Positions 5,146 to 5,323 of a DNA stretch of 5,323 nucleotides are shown one piece after another. Source of the stretch: Fidelibacterota bacterium (GTDB lineage: Bacteria; Marinisomatota; SORT01); the NCBI GenBank assembly GCA_022563775.1, contig JADFMS010000074.1, forward strand, positions 1 to 5,323, written 5' to 3'. Every line of letters begins with the position of its first letter. Within the stretch, counting starts at the first letter, position 1. The notes beneath the pieces were generated by a model. That model made no database searches and was not told the DNA's origin. It worked only from the letters and a program-made list of their open reading frames with translations. A program made the translations under genes and the position numbers.

Positions 5146-5174
5146 TTTATATAGATCACTTGACTCTCTGTCAG
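5146..5174 (-). promoter_or_regulatory. Candidate sigma70-type promoter for the FMN reductase gene
   Basis: On the minus strand CTGACA (5174-5169) and TATAAA (5151-5146) are separated by exactly 17 bases, each one mismatch from the TTGACA/TATAAT consensus. The -10 element ends only 5 bases before the ATG at 5140. Transcription from it would therefore begin at or next to the start codon and give a leaderless or nearly leaderless message. This fits the absence of any purine-rich Shine-Dalgarno sequence there. The region is AT-rich, so chance similarity is a real alternative. Confidence 0.4.
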
Positions 5175-5195
5175 CTTGTTATATATAAAAATTTC

Positions 5196-5323
5196 CTAAT
5201 CTTCTTTCGCCGGACGCATATGAACAATCCGTTGTGGAAAGGGAATCTCAATGTTCTTTTCCTTGAACTTCTTGTATATCTCTGAATTCAACTGGTCGAT
5301 CACCCGTCCGCGGAGGACCGGTT
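5196..5323 (-). CDS. C-terminal end of a MscS-family mechanosensitive ion channel (partial)
   Basis: An open frame enters from the right edge (first complete codon at 5321) and runs 41 codons to a TAG at 5198-5196. The peptide contains VIDQLNSEIYKKFKEKNIEIPFPQR followed by IVHMRPAKED in one continuous stretch. An 'I...L..EIY..F.E..IEIPFPQR..H.R' ending is characteristic of the cytoplasmic C-terminal alpha/beta domain of MscS-type channels, inner-membrane pores that open under membrane tension and release solutes on hypo-osmotic shock. Only the tail is visible, so the pore helix, the transmembrane segments and the subfamily cannot be judged. It ends 55 bp before the reductase gene on the same strand. 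There is no hairpin with a T-tract in that gap, so read-through into the reductase is possible. The family call rests on one short but distinctive motif. Confidence 0.8.
   Translation of the reverse strand, partial: PVLRGRVIDQLNSEIYKKFKEKNIEIPFPQRIVHMRPAKED

Overview
The window (about 5.3 kb) reads entirely on the minus strand and looks like a piece of a chromosome from an FCB-type bacterium (Bacteroidetes/Chlorobi/Ignavibacteria/Calditrichaeota/Marinimicrobia-like lineages). The main clue is a C-terminal 'NYPNPFN ... TTIQY ... IYNLRGQEV ... GYHQITWNAANVASG.YFYRLQ' module on two large secreted proteins. This is the classic sorting-type / FlgD-like Ig tail of that superphylum. Clear Shine-Dalgarno sequences before the secreted-protein genes argue against a typical Bacteroidetes genome, so I would not name a phylum.

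Layout in transcription order (right to left): (1) 5323-5196, the last 41 codons of a MscS-type mechanosensitive channel, cut by the window edge. (2) 5140-4505, a complete NAD(P)H-dependent FMN reductase of the flavodoxin-like fold, with a candidate promoter almost touching its start codon. (3) 4504-4178, a gene-free leader of about 300 bp with three separate inverted repeats. (4) 4177-2204, an intact secreted protein of about 657 aa: signal peptide, ASH/HYDIN-like Ig domain, beta-rich segment, unrecognised conserved module, C-terminal sorting-type tail. (5) 2203-1993, a spacer packed with five short palindromes. (6) 1992-39, a near-identical tandem paralogue of (4), broken by one extra base at about 1564 into a 143-aa signal peptide plus ASH fragment and a 506-aa remainder. 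(7) 38-1, the 3' flank, which starts with half of a repeat also found at 4335-4356.

The most informative signal is in the two paralogues. Their interior (73-1943 against 2238-4125) is almost identical at DNA level, including a perfect 200-bp block. The last residues and the signal peptides, however, keep the same amino acids with nearly every codon changed. That pattern suggests an old tandem duplication whose core was later homogenised by gene conversion. Only copy 2 carries an in-frame 18-bp tandem duplication, and only copy 1 carries the frameshift.

I see no defence system, CRISPR array, transposase, tRNA or rRNA. The secreted paralogues are probably exported and surface-attached or released, but no secretion machinery lies in the window, so that rests on the tail alone. 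The reductase and MscS genes look like ordinary housekeeping or stress neighbours with no visible functional link to the secreted proteins.
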